51,298 bases of DNA, taken from assembly GCF_003182135.1 (NCBI RefSeq), contig NZ_QGTL01000002.1, positions 794,978-846,275 of the forward strand, read 5' to 3'. The stretch is from Nocardia neocaledoniensis. GTDB taxonomy: Bacteria; Actinomycetota; Actinomycetes; Mycobacteriales; Mycobacteriaceae. Numbering within the stretch: position 1 is the first letter of the stretch; each line of letters opens with the position of its first letter. This document shows, one piece after another, positions 39,953-48,920 of the stretch. A program made the position numbers and the translations under genes. Below the pieces are notes generated by a model that was not told the origin of the DNA, did not search any database, and saw only the letters and a program-made list of their open reading frames with translations.

Positions 39953-41031
39953 CCGGAGCCGGAATCACCACACTGGCGGTCCTCACCGCGGCGGCCTGCA
40001 CCGGCGCCGACACCACCAACAGCTCCGCCCCGGTCTCCCCGGCGGCGAACCTGGCCACCGGGGACCTGTCCCACGGGGCCGACAACTTCTACACCAGCGA
40101 CCAGGTCACCAAGCAGCCGGTGACCTTCCAGAATCAGTACCGGATGGAGGTGGCGGGCAACCTGTTCGTCCCGAAGAACCTCGCGCCCGGCACCCGGGCA
40201 CCGGCCATGGTGGTCGGCCATCCGATGGGCGCGGTCAAGGAACAAAGCGCCGACCTCTACGCCACCAAAATGGCCGAACAGGGCTTCGTCACCCTTTCCC
40301 TGGACACCGCCTTCTGGGGCGGCAGCGACGGCAACCCGCGCAACGCCGTCGCCCCTGACGTTTACACCGAAACCTTCTCCGCCGGAGTCGACTACCTACG
40401 CACCCAGGACACCGTCGACCCCGAACGCATCGGCGCCCTGGGCATCTGCGGCTCCGGCAGCTTCGTGATCTCGGCCGCCAAGATCGACCCACGCATCAAG
40501 GCCGTCGCGACAGTCAGCATGTACGACATGGGTGCCGCCGCCCGCAACGGGCTCAACCACTCGGTCACCCTCGACCAACGCCGCACCATGATCGACGACG
40601 CCGCCGCCCAACGCGACATCGAATTCCGAGGTGGCCCCGCCGAATACACCAGCGGCACCGTGCACGAACTCACCGCCGAATCGACCCCGATCGAGCGCGA
40701 GTTCTACGACTTCTACCGCACCCAGCGCGGCGCGGTCACCCCCGACAGTGCGACACCGGAAACCACCACCCACCCCACCCTGTCCAGCAACGTCAAGTTC
40801 CTGAACTTCTACCCCTTCAACGACATCGAGACCATCTCCCCGCGCCCGATGCTGTTCGTCACCGGCGAGAACGCCCACTCCCGTGAATTCAGCGAAGAGG
40901 CATACCGACTCGCCGGTGACCGCAAGGAACTGGTCATCGTCCCCGGTGCCGGGCATGTCGATCTCTACGATCGCACCGAACTCATTCCCTTCGACAAGCT
41001 GACCGCCTTCTACACGCAGAACCTGGCCTGA
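39901..41031 (+). CDS. Dienelactone-hydrolase-like alpha/beta hydrolase lipoprotein
   Basis: A 376-aa protein from ATG 39901, which lies inside the end of the MFS gene. N-terminal signal with AAACTG (C33) fits lipidation. The hydrolase fold follows: MVVGHPMGAVKEQS oxyanion region, ALGICGSGSFVISAA where the nucleophile position is cysteine (C183) rather than serine, as in dienelactone hydrolases, an Asp region TGENAHSREFS, and GAGHVDLYDR with the catalytic histidine. Length is normal for the family. Predicted to be anchored outside the membrane. Substrate unknown; the neighbouring redox genes suggest breakdown of an aromatic or carbonyl compound. Confidence 0.88.
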   Translation: MRTNLSPATGSHRLRKLTGAGITTLAVLTAAACTGADTTNSSAPVSPAANLATGDLSHGADNFYTSDQVTKQPVTFQNQYRMEVAGNLFVPKNLAPGTRAPAMVVGHPMGAVKEQSADLYATKMAEQGFVTLSLDTAFWGGSDGNPRNAVAPDVYTETFSAGVDYLRTQDTVDPERIGALGICGSGSFVISAAKIDPRIKAVATVSMYDMGAAARNGLNHSVTLDQRRTMIDDAAAQRDIEFRGGPAEYTSGTVHELTAESTPIEREFYDFYRTQRGAVTPDSATPETTTHPTLSSNVKFLNFYPFNDIETISPRPMLFVTGENAHSREFSEEAYRLAGDRKELVIVPGAGHVDLYDRTELIPFDKLTAFYTQNLA

Positions 41032-41097
41032 CCTGCACAGCGGCGGTCGTCCCGCATGCTGGGCCAGGACCTGACACTGACGACGAAAGGACGAGCA

Positions 41098-41427
41098 ATG
41101 ACCCAGGAGCAGAGCACCGGCTGGACCGGCGGGCAACGCGCGTTCGGCGATTTCGCGCCCGGCCTGGCTCACTACACCGACAAGGTCCTCTTCGACGAGG
41201 TATGGGAACGCGAGGGCCTGTCCAAACGTGACCGCAGCCTGATCACCGTCGCCGCGCTCACCGCGATGGGCAAGACCGACCAACTCACCTTCCACCTCGA
41301 CTACGCGCGACAGAACGGCCTCACCGAGACCGAACTGAAAGAAGCCATCACCCAGCTCGCCTTCTACACCGGCTGGCCCAACGGCATGAGCGCCATGACC
41401 GTCGCCAAACAAGTCTTCGGCAACTGA
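41098..41427 (+). CDS. Carboxymuconolactone decarboxylase family protein
   Basis: A 109-aa protein from ATG 41098 (AAAGGA upstream). CMD fold: FGDFAPGLAHYTDKVLFDEVWEREGLSKRDRSLITVAALTAMGK, FHLDYARQNGLTETELKEAITQLAFYTGWPNGM. The CxxC pair of peroxidase-type members (AhpD) is absent, so this is the decarboxylase-like branch, function open. Third gene of the plus-strand unit, followed by a cupin. Confidence 0.92.
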   Translation: MTQEQSTGWTGGQRAFGDFAPGLAHYTDKVLFDEVWEREGLSKRDRSLITVAALTAMGKTDQLTFHLDYARQNGLTETELKEAITQLAFYTGWPNGMSAMTVAKQVFGN

Positions 41428-41516
41428 CGAACAACCCCAGCTGCCCAAGCCCAGGCTCCGCTCAACAGCTCGACATCTGGCGAAGCCCCTCCACGAAGCG
41501 CAGAACAGGAGACACC

Positions 41517-41954
41517 GTGAGCACCGATGAATTCGACCAGATCTTTCCGCTCGGGGAACCCAACGACGCTTACGCGCAATATTTCACCGGCCAGAGCTAC
41601 AACGCTCCGTTGACCGGTGGGAGCGTGCCCGTCGCCAACATCACCTTCGAACCCGGCTGTCGCAACAACTGGCACATCCACCACGGCACCGAGGGCGGCG
41701 GCGAGCAGGTTCTGCTGTGCACGGCCGGGTCCGGCTGGTACCAGGCCGAGGGCGAAGAACCGGTCAGCATGGAGCCGGGAACCAGCGTCCGCGTCCCGGC
41801 GGGCACCAAGCACTGGCACGGCGCGAAGGCCGACTCGTGGTTCTCCCACCTCGCCTTCATCACCCCAGGCGCCAACGTCAGCAACGAATGGCTCGAACCG
41901 GTCACCGACGAGGTCTACAGCACGCTGCCCACGACGAACGGAGACGACGCATGA
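41517..41954 (+). CDS. Cupin domain protein
   Basis: A 145-aa protein from GTG 41517 with AGGAG six bases upstream. Single cupin barrel with metal-site residues H53 and H55 in NNWHIHHGTEGGGEQVLLC (E63 nearby) and H99 in GTKHWHGA. CMD-cupin-AKR gene order is common in bacteria. The stop overlaps the AKR start (ATGA). Expected to bind a metal ion and act as a small oxygenase or isomerase; substrate unknown. Confidence 0.92.
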   Translation: MSTDEFDQIFPLGEPNDAYAQYFTGQSYNAPLTGGSVPVANITFEPGCRNNWHIHHGTEGGGEQVLLCTAGSGWYQAEGEEPVSMEPGTSVRVPAGTKHWHGAKADSWFSHLAFITPGANVSNEWLEPVTDEVYSTLPTTNGDDA

Positions 41955-42808
41955 CCATCCTGACCGAGACCTACACCCTGTCCAACGGTGTCGAGATCCC
42001 CAAGCTGGGACTAGGCACCTGGTTCATCGATGACGACAACGCCGCCGACGCGGTCACGGCGGCGATCGAGATCGGCTACCGCAACATCGACACCGCGCAG
42101 GCATACGGCAACGAGCGCGGCGTCGGTGAAGGCTTCCGTGACAGCGGCATCGCGCGTGAGGACCTGTTCGTGTCGACCAAGCTCGCCGCCGAGATCAAGG
42201 CCTACGACCGAGCCACCGCCGCGATCGACACCTCGCTGGCCACGCTCGGCCTGGACCACGTCGATCTCATGCTGATCCACAGCCCCCAGCCATGGAACGA
42301 CTTCCGAGGCGGCGACTACGCCGAGGGCAACCGCGAAGCATGGCGAGCACTCGAAAACGCCTACCAGGCCGGCAAACTCCGCTCGATCGGCGTCTCCAAC
42401 TTCGAACAGCACGACCTCGACAACATCCTCGCCAACTGCACCACCACCCCGCACGTCAACCAGCTCCTCGTCCACGCGGGCAACACCCCGACCGAACTCA
42501 TCGCCTACTGCCAAGACAACGGCATCCTCGTCGAGGCATACTCACCCATCGCCCACGGGGAAATCCTGAACAACCCCGACGTCGCGGCGATGGCCGACCG
42601 CTACGGGGTCAGCGTCCCGCAGCTCTGCATCCGCTACACGCTGCAACTGGGAACCGTCTCACTGCCCAAGACCGCCAACCCTGACCACATGCGCAGCAAC
42701 GCCCAACTCGACTTCGACATCACCGACGACGACATGGACATCCTCCGAAACCTGCGCGCCCGCGACTACGGCGAACACAGCGTCTTCCCCGTCTACAGCG
42801 GAAAGTAG
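41951..42808 (+). CDS. Aldo/keto reductase
   Basis: A 285-aa protein from ATG 41951, coupled to the cupin gene. The catalytic tetrad is complete: D47 and Y52 (YRNIDTAQAYGNE), K77 (VSTKL) and H110 (LIHSPQPW). NADPH site near LPKTANPDHMRSN. Length slightly over the usual AKR5-type 275-285. Reduces an aldehyde or ketone, probably the partner reaction of the other redox enzymes in this cluster. Last gene of the unit. Confidence 0.94.
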   Translation: MTILTETYTLSNGVEIPKLGLGTWFIDDDNAADAVTAAIEIGYRNIDTAQAYGNERGVGEGFRDSGIAREDLFVSTKLAAEIKAYDRATAAIDTSLATLGLDHVDLMLIHSPQPWNDFRGGDYAEGNREAWRALENAYQAGKLRSIGVSNFEQHDLDNILANCTTTPHVNQLLVHAGNTPTELIAYCQDNGILVEAYSPIAHGEILNNPDVAAMADRYGVSVPQLCIRYTLQLGTVSLPKTANPDHMRSNAQLDFDITDDDMDILRNLRARDYGEHSVFPVYSGK

Positions 42809-43281
42809 GCCACACGCTCGGATTGTTCGGTGCAGTAGCGCGCGACTGGCACCAGAGTGTGCTGGTCGGCACCGACGCGCTGGCTCAGGTCCAGAGACCA
42901 CCTCTTCACACCGAAATCATCGTCCGAACGACATCGGCCCCAAGCCGAGCTACATCTCACCGCGCGGTCAACCGTCCAGGAACATCCGCGCATGCAACTC
43001 CCAAGGCAGCCCAGGGCGAAATCCGCTTCAATCACCAGCCGCCCGGCGCATACACCCAGGTCACCTACATTCCATCTCCGATGCGCCCCGGCGTGGGCAC
43101 ATCGGAGATCGGTACGCGATAGGATCAACACCGGCGAACCGGGATCGCTAAATCGCGTAAGAATCCGCGATGACCAGGCGTTTTCCAGTTGCCCATGTTT
43201 TGCGTGTCCTGCCGAGGAATCGAACCTGCGACCGTTCCGGTGCAGCACAGACGCCCACCCGGCGCGCCTCGGCCGGCGTGG
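42809..43281. other. Gap with tRNA 3'-end-like sequence on the minus strand
   Basis: About 470 bp between convergent genes. On the minus strand, bases around 43270 to 43200 read like the 3' part of a tRNA: GGTCGCAGG, loop TTCGATT, CC, with the 14-mer GCAGGTTCGATTCC at 43229-43216. The T stem is broken after CCT and no 5' half is present, so no functional tRNA is called. Open frames over it are the usual artefacts seen opposite tRNA sequences. Confidence 0.45.
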
Positions 43282-44586
43282 TCAGCATTTTCGCTCAGGT
43301 CCACCTCCTGTCCGAGAGAGCACGCCGTCAGGGTCGTACCGGTTCGCCAGCTCCCGCACCCGTTCACCGGTGGCTCCGGGAAAGGCACGGTCGAAGGTGG
43401 CCGACGAGGGGCTGCTGTCGAAGTTGCGGTAGGCACCGAGGGCGTGCGGCCACATCGGCGCGACCGCCTCCCCCAGTTCGCGCCCGCCCAGCGGCGGGAA
43501 CAAGGTCGCGGTCACGAGGACCTCGGCATCGCGATGTGGGTAGGCTGTCGCGTCCGTGGCGATGTCGTTGACCGCTCCGCCGATACCGCGGACCTGTAGC
43601 AGCGGACGTGCGCGGTGGCGCGCGACCTCGACCAAGGCAGAGGCCGAAGCTTCGGTCAGCCGCCCGAACAGGGCGTTGGTGGTGGTCGTGGCCTGCTGGC
43701 CGAGGTTGGCGTGAATGTGGCCTGGTGGCATCAGTTCGGTGTAGCGGGCGGGTGTCAGGGGGCTGCGGTAGGTGCCGCGATGGTTACTCAGCGGCGCGAG
43801 CATCGCGGCGGCGGCGCGTGGATCGGCCTCGGCGACAACAGCGGTCATCGCCAGGACCACTCGGCTGCCCGACATCGTGAGGATGCCGCTCATCGTCAGT
43901 TCTCGTGGCGCCTCGGCCATGTACTCCGACCAGCGCCGCAGGGCCGTACCCGCATCGTCGACTTCGATCATCACCTGGCCCACCTGCAGACCGGGCAGAT
44001 GCTCGGCCTCGATGTCGAAGTCGGTGACGACACCGACATACGATCCGGCGCCGCGGATCGCCCAGAACAGGTCGGGTTCGGCCGCGTCGGCGCGAACCAC
44101 CTCACCGTTGGGCAGCACCACGGTCGCGGCGCGGACGTGATCGATCGTCAGGCCGTAGGAACGCACCAGCCAGCCGATGCCGCCCGCGGTCGCCAGACCA
44201 CCGACACCGACGTTGCCGTGGTCACCGGAGCTGATCACCAGCTCGTGTGGGCTCAGCGCCGATGCCACCTGCGACCATCGAGCGCCCGCTCCGACGCGCA
44301 CGATCCCGGTGGCCGGGTCGGTGACCGATACCGTGTTCAGCGCGCCCAGGTCCACGACGATGCCGCCGTCGTTGGATGCCGATCCCGAAAGTCCATGGCC
44401 GCCACTGCGAATCGAGACCGGCAGGTCCGTGGATGCTGCGTAGGTGAGGGCTTCGGAGACTTCGTCGACCGAGCGGGGCAGCAGGATCAGCGATGGCGAT
44501 CCGACCGTGGTGTAGGTCGAGCGCAGCAGGCGGTAGGCCTTGTCGGTCGGGGTGACCGTGGCGAGTGTGGACGACAGTGTGGTCAT
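43282..44586 (-). CDS. FAD-linked oxidase, berberine-bridge (BBE) type
   Basis: A 434-aa protein from ATG 44586, overlapping the LLM stop (ATGA). PCMH-type FAD domain with SIRSGGHGLSG (H64, the residue that covalently binds FAD in the family), VRVGAGARWSQVASAL, GDHGNVGVGGLATAGGIGW; the cysteine that gives a second FAD bond in many BBE enzymes is absent. C-terminal BBE segment near YRNFDSSPS and NRYDPDGVLS. Expected to oxidise a small organic substrate with O2. Works next to an LLM flavin enzyme, and both are likely under the divergent TetR regulator. Confidence 0.9.
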   Translation of the reverse strand: MTTLSSTLATVTPTDKAYRLLRSTYTTVGSPSLILLPRSVDEVSEALTYAASTDLPVSIRSGGHGLSGSASNDGGIVVDLGALNTVSVTDPATGIVRVGAGARWSQVASALSPHELVISSGDHGNVGVGGLATAGGIGWLVRSYGLTIDHVRAATVVLPNGEVVRADAAEPDLFWAIRGAGSYVGVVTDFDIEAEHLPGLQVGQVMIEVDDAGTALRRWSEYMAEAPRELTMSGILTMSGSRVVLAMTAVVAEADPRAAAAMLAPLSNHRGTYRSPLTPARYTELMPPGHIHANLGQQATTTTNALFGRLTEASASALVEVARHRARPLLQVRGIGGAVNDIATDATAYPHRDAEVLVTATLFPPLGGRELGEAVAPMWPHALGAYRNFDSSPSSATFDRAFPGATGERVRELANRYDPDGVLSRTGGGPERKC

Positions 44587-45476
44587 CGGGTCTTCCTGAT
44601 CTGTGCGACCCGCTCGCGGACAGCGGGGACGATCTGAGCGGCGAACAGGTCCAGTTGGGTGGTGGCCTCGGCGACGGGCCAGAAGATGAAGGTGTCGAAT
44701 CCGAGGTCGACCACAGCGTCGGTCAGGAACTCGACCCAGGTGTTGGTGTCGCCGACCAGACCTTGGCGCGCGGGCAGGTCGATTCCTCCGATGACGTTGT
44801 AGATGCGGCGGACCTCGGCGGGGTCACGTCCTGCCGACCGGGCGGCGTCGTCGATGATTCGCTGCTTTTCGGGGACGTCTTCAGGCGGGACGTAGATGTT
44901 CAGTGGGGCGATCCAGCCGTCGGCGCGTCGGCCGACCAGCTGCAGCATGCGGGTCTTCTGCGCGCCGACCCACACCTGGGGAACCGTGGTGGCACGCGGT
45001 CCGGCGACGTAGGAGACTCGGTGGGTGTCGTTGCCCGCGTCGACGGGGCCGCCGGCCAGAGCGCGAGTGAGGATCTCGACCGAGGCTTCGGCGTAGTCGA
45101 CCATCGCGCGTCCGGACAGACCCGCCGCGCCCATACCTGCGATCGCGTCGGGGAACGGGCCGCCGCCGACGCCGAGCTGGACTCGTCCGCCGTTGAGGAC
45201 CGCGAGCGAGGACGCGGCCTTGGCCAGCATCGCCGGGGGCCGCAGTTGCAGGTCGGCGACGTCGGTCATCACCGAGATCCGTTCGGTGGCCGCCGAGAGG
45301 TAGGTCAGCAGGGTCCAGGCGTCGAGGTAGGAGGGTTGGTAGGCGTGGTCCTGCACGGCGAGCAGGTCCAGGCCCAGCTCGTCGGCGTGGCGGGCCAGCT
45401 TGAACGCGTTGTCGAGGCCTGCGGCGGCGGGGTCGATGCTGATGCCGAAGACGGGTTCGTGGCCGTAGTCGGTCAT
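44583..45476 (-). CDS. LLM-class F420/FMN-dependent oxidoreductase
   Basis: A 297-aa protein. ATG 45476 is chosen because GGAGG lies six bases upstream. Luciferase-like TIM barrel: VFGISIDPAAAGLDNAFKLARHADELGLDLLAVQDHAYQ, RISVMTDVADLQLRPPAMLAKAASSLAVLNGGRVQLGVGGG, VPQVWVGAQKTRMLQLVGRRADGWI, then DTFIFWP. In Mycobacteriales many such enzymes use F420. First gene of the two-gene unit; divergent from TetR with twin operators between. Confidence 0.92.
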   Translation of the reverse strand: MTDYGHEPVFGISIDPAAAGLDNAFKLARHADELGLDLLAVQDHAYQPSYLDAWTLLTYLSAATERISVMTDVADLQLRPPAMLAKAASSLAVLNGGRVQLGVGGGPFPDAIAGMGAAGLSGRAMVDYAEASVEILTRALAGGPVDAGNDTHRVSYVAGPRATTVPQVWVGAQKTRMLQLVGRRADGWIAPLNIYVPPEDVPEKQRIIDDAARSAGRDPAEVRRIYNVIGGIDLPARQGLVGDTNTWVEFLTDAVVDLGFDTFIFWPVAEATTQLDLFAAQIVPAVRERVAQIRKTR

Positions 45477-45489
45477 GGAATCCTCCGTA

Positions 45490-45508
45490 TCTTGAAGTAC
45501 TCTCAAGT
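45490..45508. promoter_or_regulatory. TetR operator copy 1
   Basis: CTTGA, seven bases, TCAAG within 45491-45507. Same half-site and same 7-base spacer as the second copy 35 bp away. It lies just upstream of the LLM ribosome binding site and would cover its promoter. Confidence 0.7.
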
Positions 45509-45522
45509 TGAGATATCCGATC

Positions 45523-45545
45523 TAACTTGACGCTCCTTCAAGTTA
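45523..45545. promoter_or_regulatory. TetR operator copy 2
   Basis: TAACTTGA, seven bases, TCAAGTTA, perfect 8-bp arms. Lies 21 bp before the TetR start, so it would give autoregulation. Centre-to-centre distance to copy 1 is 35 bp. Confidence 0.75.
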
Positions 45546-45565
45546 TTCCTGGCAGGAGAAGACCC

Positions 45566-46114
45566 ATGCGAGCCGACGCTCGGCGCAACCTGGAACGGAT
45601 CTGCTCGGCGGCCTCGGAGGTGTTCGAAGAGCGTGGTCTGGACGCCCCGCTCGAGGACATCGCCCGCCGCGCCGGAGTCAGCGTCGGCACGATCTACCAC
45701 CGCTTCGGCAGTCGCGAGGGGCTCATCGACGCGGTCGTCGCCGATGTCGCCGCGCAGAAACTCGACACCGCGATGGCGGCGATCACCGGAACCACATCGT
45801 GGGAACGGTTCTGCAGCTATGTCTTCGCCCTCGGCGAGTCCCAAGCGGCCGACCCCTGGTTCAACGAGGTGTTCGCGCGCCGCTATCCCGATGCCGACGT
45901 ACTCCGGGAGGTCAACGGCCGAGCCGTCACCCACGGCGAATCGCTGATGCGGCAAGCGCAGTCCGACGGGTCACTACGCGGCGACCTCACGGCCACCGAT
46001 CTCGACCGGCTGATCTGGCTCAACGCCCAGTCGATTCGTCTCGACCCCGACTGGTGGCGACGCGGGCTCGGGTTCCTCCTCGACGGGTTGGCCACCGAGC
46101 GGTCAGCGGCGTAA
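45566..46114 (+). CDS. TetR-family regulator
   Basis: A 182-aa protein; ATG 45566 is preferred (AGGAG seven bases upstream) over a longer frame that would run through the operator. N-terminal helix-turn-helix about 5-55: RADARRNLERICSAASEVFEERGLDAPLEDIARRAGVSVGTIYHRFGSREGLI. The helical C-domain (WERFCSYVFALGESQ, MRQAQSDGSLRGDLTATDLDRLIWLN) binds an inducer. Probable repressor of the LLM/BBE pair and of itself. Confidence 0.92.
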   Translation: MRADARRNLERICSAASEVFEERGLDAPLEDIARRAGVSVGTIYHRFGSREGLIDAVVADVAAQKLDTAMAAITGTTSWERFCSYVFALGESQAADPWFNEVFARRYPDADVLREVNGRAVTHGESLMRQAQSDGSLRGDLTATDLDRLIWLNAQSIRLDPDWWRRGLGFLLDGLATERSAA

Positions 46115-46150
46115 CGACTACGTCGATGTGTCGCCCAGATGGGCACTGGG

Positions 46151-47422
46151 TCAACGCTGTTCGGTTCCCAGACTGATCGCCAGTGCCCGGCTCTGGTGCC
46201 GATGCCCGATCGCCTCGTAGCCGACAACGGTCACCACCGGTGCCACCATCACCACGATCAGGCACCAGGCCATCGACACGCCCCCTTGGGCCAAGACGAC
46301 GGCCAACGCGAGTGTCGCGCCGGTGGCGGCGAGCAGGAACAGGTGGAACGGGTCGGGCACTCGCACCAGGTACGCGTAGAGCATGTAGACGAGGAGGAGG
46401 TAAACCGCGACCGGTGTGGCCACGGTCAGCACCGTCGACTTGGCGCTGATGTGCGCGGCGTCGTCGATGTAGTAGGCCGCGACGTGTAGACTGGCTCCGA
46501 CGGCTGCCAGCGAGGCGAAGAGCGGGATGTGGCTCAGAGCCCAGACGATCGAGCGGCCGCGGAAAACGCTGAGTACCTCGGCCGAGGGGATCATGTAGTA
46601 CACCCACCACAGCCCGAACGTGAGTCCGATGCCCGCGATCGCGACCAGAATCGCGTTCAGGCTCCAGCCCTGTCGGCCCACGACCGCCGACAGCGACGCC
46701 ACGGTGCCGATGACGCCCTCACCGAGGGTGATGATGACCAGCAGGCCGTGGCGCTCGACGATGTGGTGTACGTGCCAGGGTGTGCCGCCTTTGTAGCGTT
46801 CGGCGATCACCGGTCCGGTCATTTCGACGAGGATCAGCACGGCCCCGACGGCGAAGGCCTGCTCCACGGTCAGCGGTGCGATGACGACTGCTACCCAGCC
46901 GATCTGGGCCAGGACGAGGGTCAGCGCGAAGGTGAGTGCTGCACTGCGGTGGGCGGGGTCGTTGCGGGCCGCGCGTAGCCACTGAAACACCATCGCGACG
47001 CGCATGACGATGTAGCCCGAGACCATCACCGAGTTATCCAGCTCGACTCCACGGTCGATCGAGGCGAACATCTGTGGCATGCCGAGGGTCATGATGACCA
47101 CGCCGACCATCTGGACCATGGTCGTGATCCGATAGATCCAGTCGTCGGTGTCGTAGGCCGAGGCGAACCAGGTGAAGTTGATCCACGCCCAGATGATCGA
47201 GAACATCGCGAAGGTGAATCCGGCCAGCCCGCTGCCGAGGTGGCCTTCGGCGATGAGGTGGGCGAACTGCTCGCCCGCGACACCGAAGGCGACGACGAAG
47301 GTCAGGTCGAACAGCAGCTCGAGCGGGGTCGCGGCGCGATGCGGTTCCTGCGGGTCGCGCCCGACCATCGGCCGCAGGCGGTGCGAGCGGGTGCGCTCCG
47401 CAGGTTCGGTGCGTTCGCTCAT
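46151..47422 (-). CDS. Low temperature requirement protein A (LtrA) family membrane protein
   Basis: A 423-aa protein from ATG 47422. After a cytoplasmic N-terminus it starts with the family signature ATPLELLFDLTFVVAFGVAGEQFAHLI, then about 11-12 membrane helices, with conserved ERHGLLVIITLGEGVIGTVASLS in the middle and VYYMIPSAEVL. LtrA proteins are polytopic membrane proteins of unknown molecular function. Convergent with the TetR gene, so probably independent of it. Confidence 0.92.
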   Translation of the reverse strand: MSERTEPAERTRSHRLRPMVGRDPQEPHRAATPLELLFDLTFVVAFGVAGEQFAHLIAEGHLGSGLAGFTFAMFSIIWAWINFTWFASAYDTDDWIYRITTMVQMVGVVIMTLGMPQMFASIDRGVELDNSVMVSGYIVMRVAMVFQWLRAARNDPAHRSAALTFALTLVLAQIGWVAVVIAPLTVEQAFAVGAVLILVEMTGPVIAERYKGGTPWHVHHIVERHGLLVIITLGEGVIGTVASLSAVVGRQGWSLNAILVAIAGIGLTFGLWWVYYMIPSAEVLSVFRGRSIVWALSHIPLFASLAAVGASLHVAAYYIDDAAHISAKSTVLTVATPVAVYLLLVYMLYAYLVRVPDPFHLFLLAATGATLALAVVLAQGGVSMAWCLIVVMVAPVVTVVGYEAIGHRHQSRALAISLGTEQR

Positions 47423-47568
47423 CGTGCGCCTTTCGCCGAGTTCATGATCGACCCGCTCAGCTCAGGGTCGAGACGAACCTTAGTTCGGCCGCCCCGATTT
47501 CGGCGGCGTCGAGCGCTCGGGAGTCTTCGTTGTCGCACGCGGCCGGGGGCCACTCCGCCGCGCGACGG

Positions 47569-48507
47569 TCAGGAACCCACGACGTCGCGGGCGCGGCCGA
47601 CGATCAGCGGGTCGGCGGGGGCGACGATCTCGTCGTCCTTGTTGTCGTAGTCGAACAAGCCCAGCACGTAGCGCATCGCGTTGAGGCGCGCGCGCTTCTT
47701 GTCGTTGCTCTTGACCACGATCCACGGCGCGTGATCGGTGTCGGTGTGCTCGAAGTTCTCTTCCTTGGCCGCGGTGTAGTCGTCCCACTTGTCCAGCGAC
47801 GCCAGATCCATCGGCGAGAGCTTCCACTGCCGAACCGGATCGACCTGACGGATGGCGAAGCGGGTGCGCTGCTCGAGCGGAGACACCGAGAACCAGAACT
47901 TCACCAGGTCGATGCCGTCCTCGATGAGCATCTGCTCGAACAGCGGCACCTGCCCGAGGAACCGCCGGTGCTGCTCGGGTGTACAGAACCCCATCACCCG
48001 CTCGACCCCGGCCCGGTTGTACCAGGAGCGGTCGAACAGCACGATCTCCCCTTGCGCGGGTAGGTGCTCGACGTAGCGCTGGAAATACCACTGGGTCTGC
48101 TCGCGGGCGCTGGGCTTCTCGAGCGCGACGATCTGGGCGCCACGAGGGTTGAGGTGTTCCATGAACCGTTTGATGGTGCCGCCCTTGCCCGCGGCGTCGC
48201 GGCCTTCGAACACGATCACCAGGCGGCGGCCGGTGGCCTTGACCCAATTCTGCAACTTGAGCAACTCGATCTGCAGCAGCCGCTTGTCGGCCTCATAGAC
48301 CGGGCGGGCCAAGCGCTCACCGTAGGGGTAGCCCTCGCGCCAGGTGTCGACGACGAAACCACCGTCCGCGGTCAACAGCAGCGGATCATCGTCGTCATCG
48401 AGATCGTCGACGACGAAACCGGAGGTGTCGGTCAGGTCGAGCGCGGTCTCGAGATCGGCGATCGAACTGAGGTCACGCAGCAGCGGAGGCGTCGCGAAAT
48501 CGGTCAT
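47569..48507 (-). CDS. ppk2: Polyphosphate kinase 2 (PPK2)
   Basis: About 312 aa from ATG 48507; in-frame ATGs at 48519 and 48525 are alternatives and none has a clear ribosome binding site. Acidic N-terminus (VVDDLDDDDDPLLL), then the PPK2 core: Walker A GRDAAGKGGT (102-111), lid-type FDRSWYNRAG (158-167), ERVMGFC, FWFSVSPLEQRTRF, QWKLSPMDLASLDKW, SNDKKRARLNAMRYVL. Single-domain, class I-like. Transfers phosphate between polyphosphate and nucleoside diphosphates. Confidence 0.94.
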   Translation of the reverse strand: MTDFATPPLLRDLSSIADLETALDLTDTSGFVVDDLDDDDDPLLLTADGGFVVDTWREGYPYGERLARPVYEADKRLLQIELLKLQNWVKATGRRLVIVFEGRDAAGKGGTIKRFMEHLNPRGAQIVALEKPSAREQTQWYFQRYVEHLPAQGEIVLFDRSWYNRAGVERVMGFCTPEQHRRFLGQVPLFEQMLIEDGIDLVKFWFSVSPLEQRTRFAIRQVDPVRQWKLSPMDLASLDKWDDYTAAKEENFEHTDTDHAPWIVVKSNDKKRARLNAMRYVLGLFDYDNKDDEIVAPADPLIVGRARDVVGS

Positions 48508-48716
48508 CCGCGTGACCATAGTCATCGATATCGACCAGATGGTGAACTCACGCGGCCAGCCGCCGAGGTCGTCATCGGACCAGATGGCGGCGAGCCCGAC
48601 CGCGACCCGGCGAAGCTCGGGTTGCCTGGCCAGACACGTGGGGCCGGTCGGTGCCATACTGCCGGGATCGGGCCGGCGAGGTTGACCGTTCGCCGACAGG
48701 CCGCAACCTATGGATT

Positions 48717-48911
48717 ATGGCGAACGAAGAGGACAAACACATCAGTGAGGTCGTCACCCGCCTCGAGCAGCGCTACCCCCAGATCGACGCCGACACCGTT
48801 GCCGACATCGTCCACAACGCCTTCCAGCATTTCGCGACATCCCCGATCCGGGAATTCGTTCCGCTGCTGGTCGAACGCAACGCTGATCGGGTCCTGTCGA
48901 ACTCCAGCTGA
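48717..48911 (+). CDS. Small three-helix-bundle domain protein
   Basis: A 64-aa protein from ATG 48717. ISEVVTRLEQRYPQIDADTVADIVHNAFQHFATSPIREFVPLLVERNADRVL is the pattern of the actinobacterial three-helix-bundle dimerisation family. Role unknown; such genes often precede regulatory or stress genes. A second small gene follows after 9 bp. Confidence 0.8.
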   Translation: MANEEDKHISEVVTRLEQRYPQIDADTVADIVHNAFQHFATSPIREFVPLLVERNADRVLSNSS

Positions 48912-48920
48912 GCCAGCGGC

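Noticed and set aside
42857..43432. Plus-strand frame with AEESNLRPFRCSTDA-like text
   Set aside because: Typical artefact translated from the strand opposite a tRNA-like sequence; it also runs into the FAD oxidase gene.
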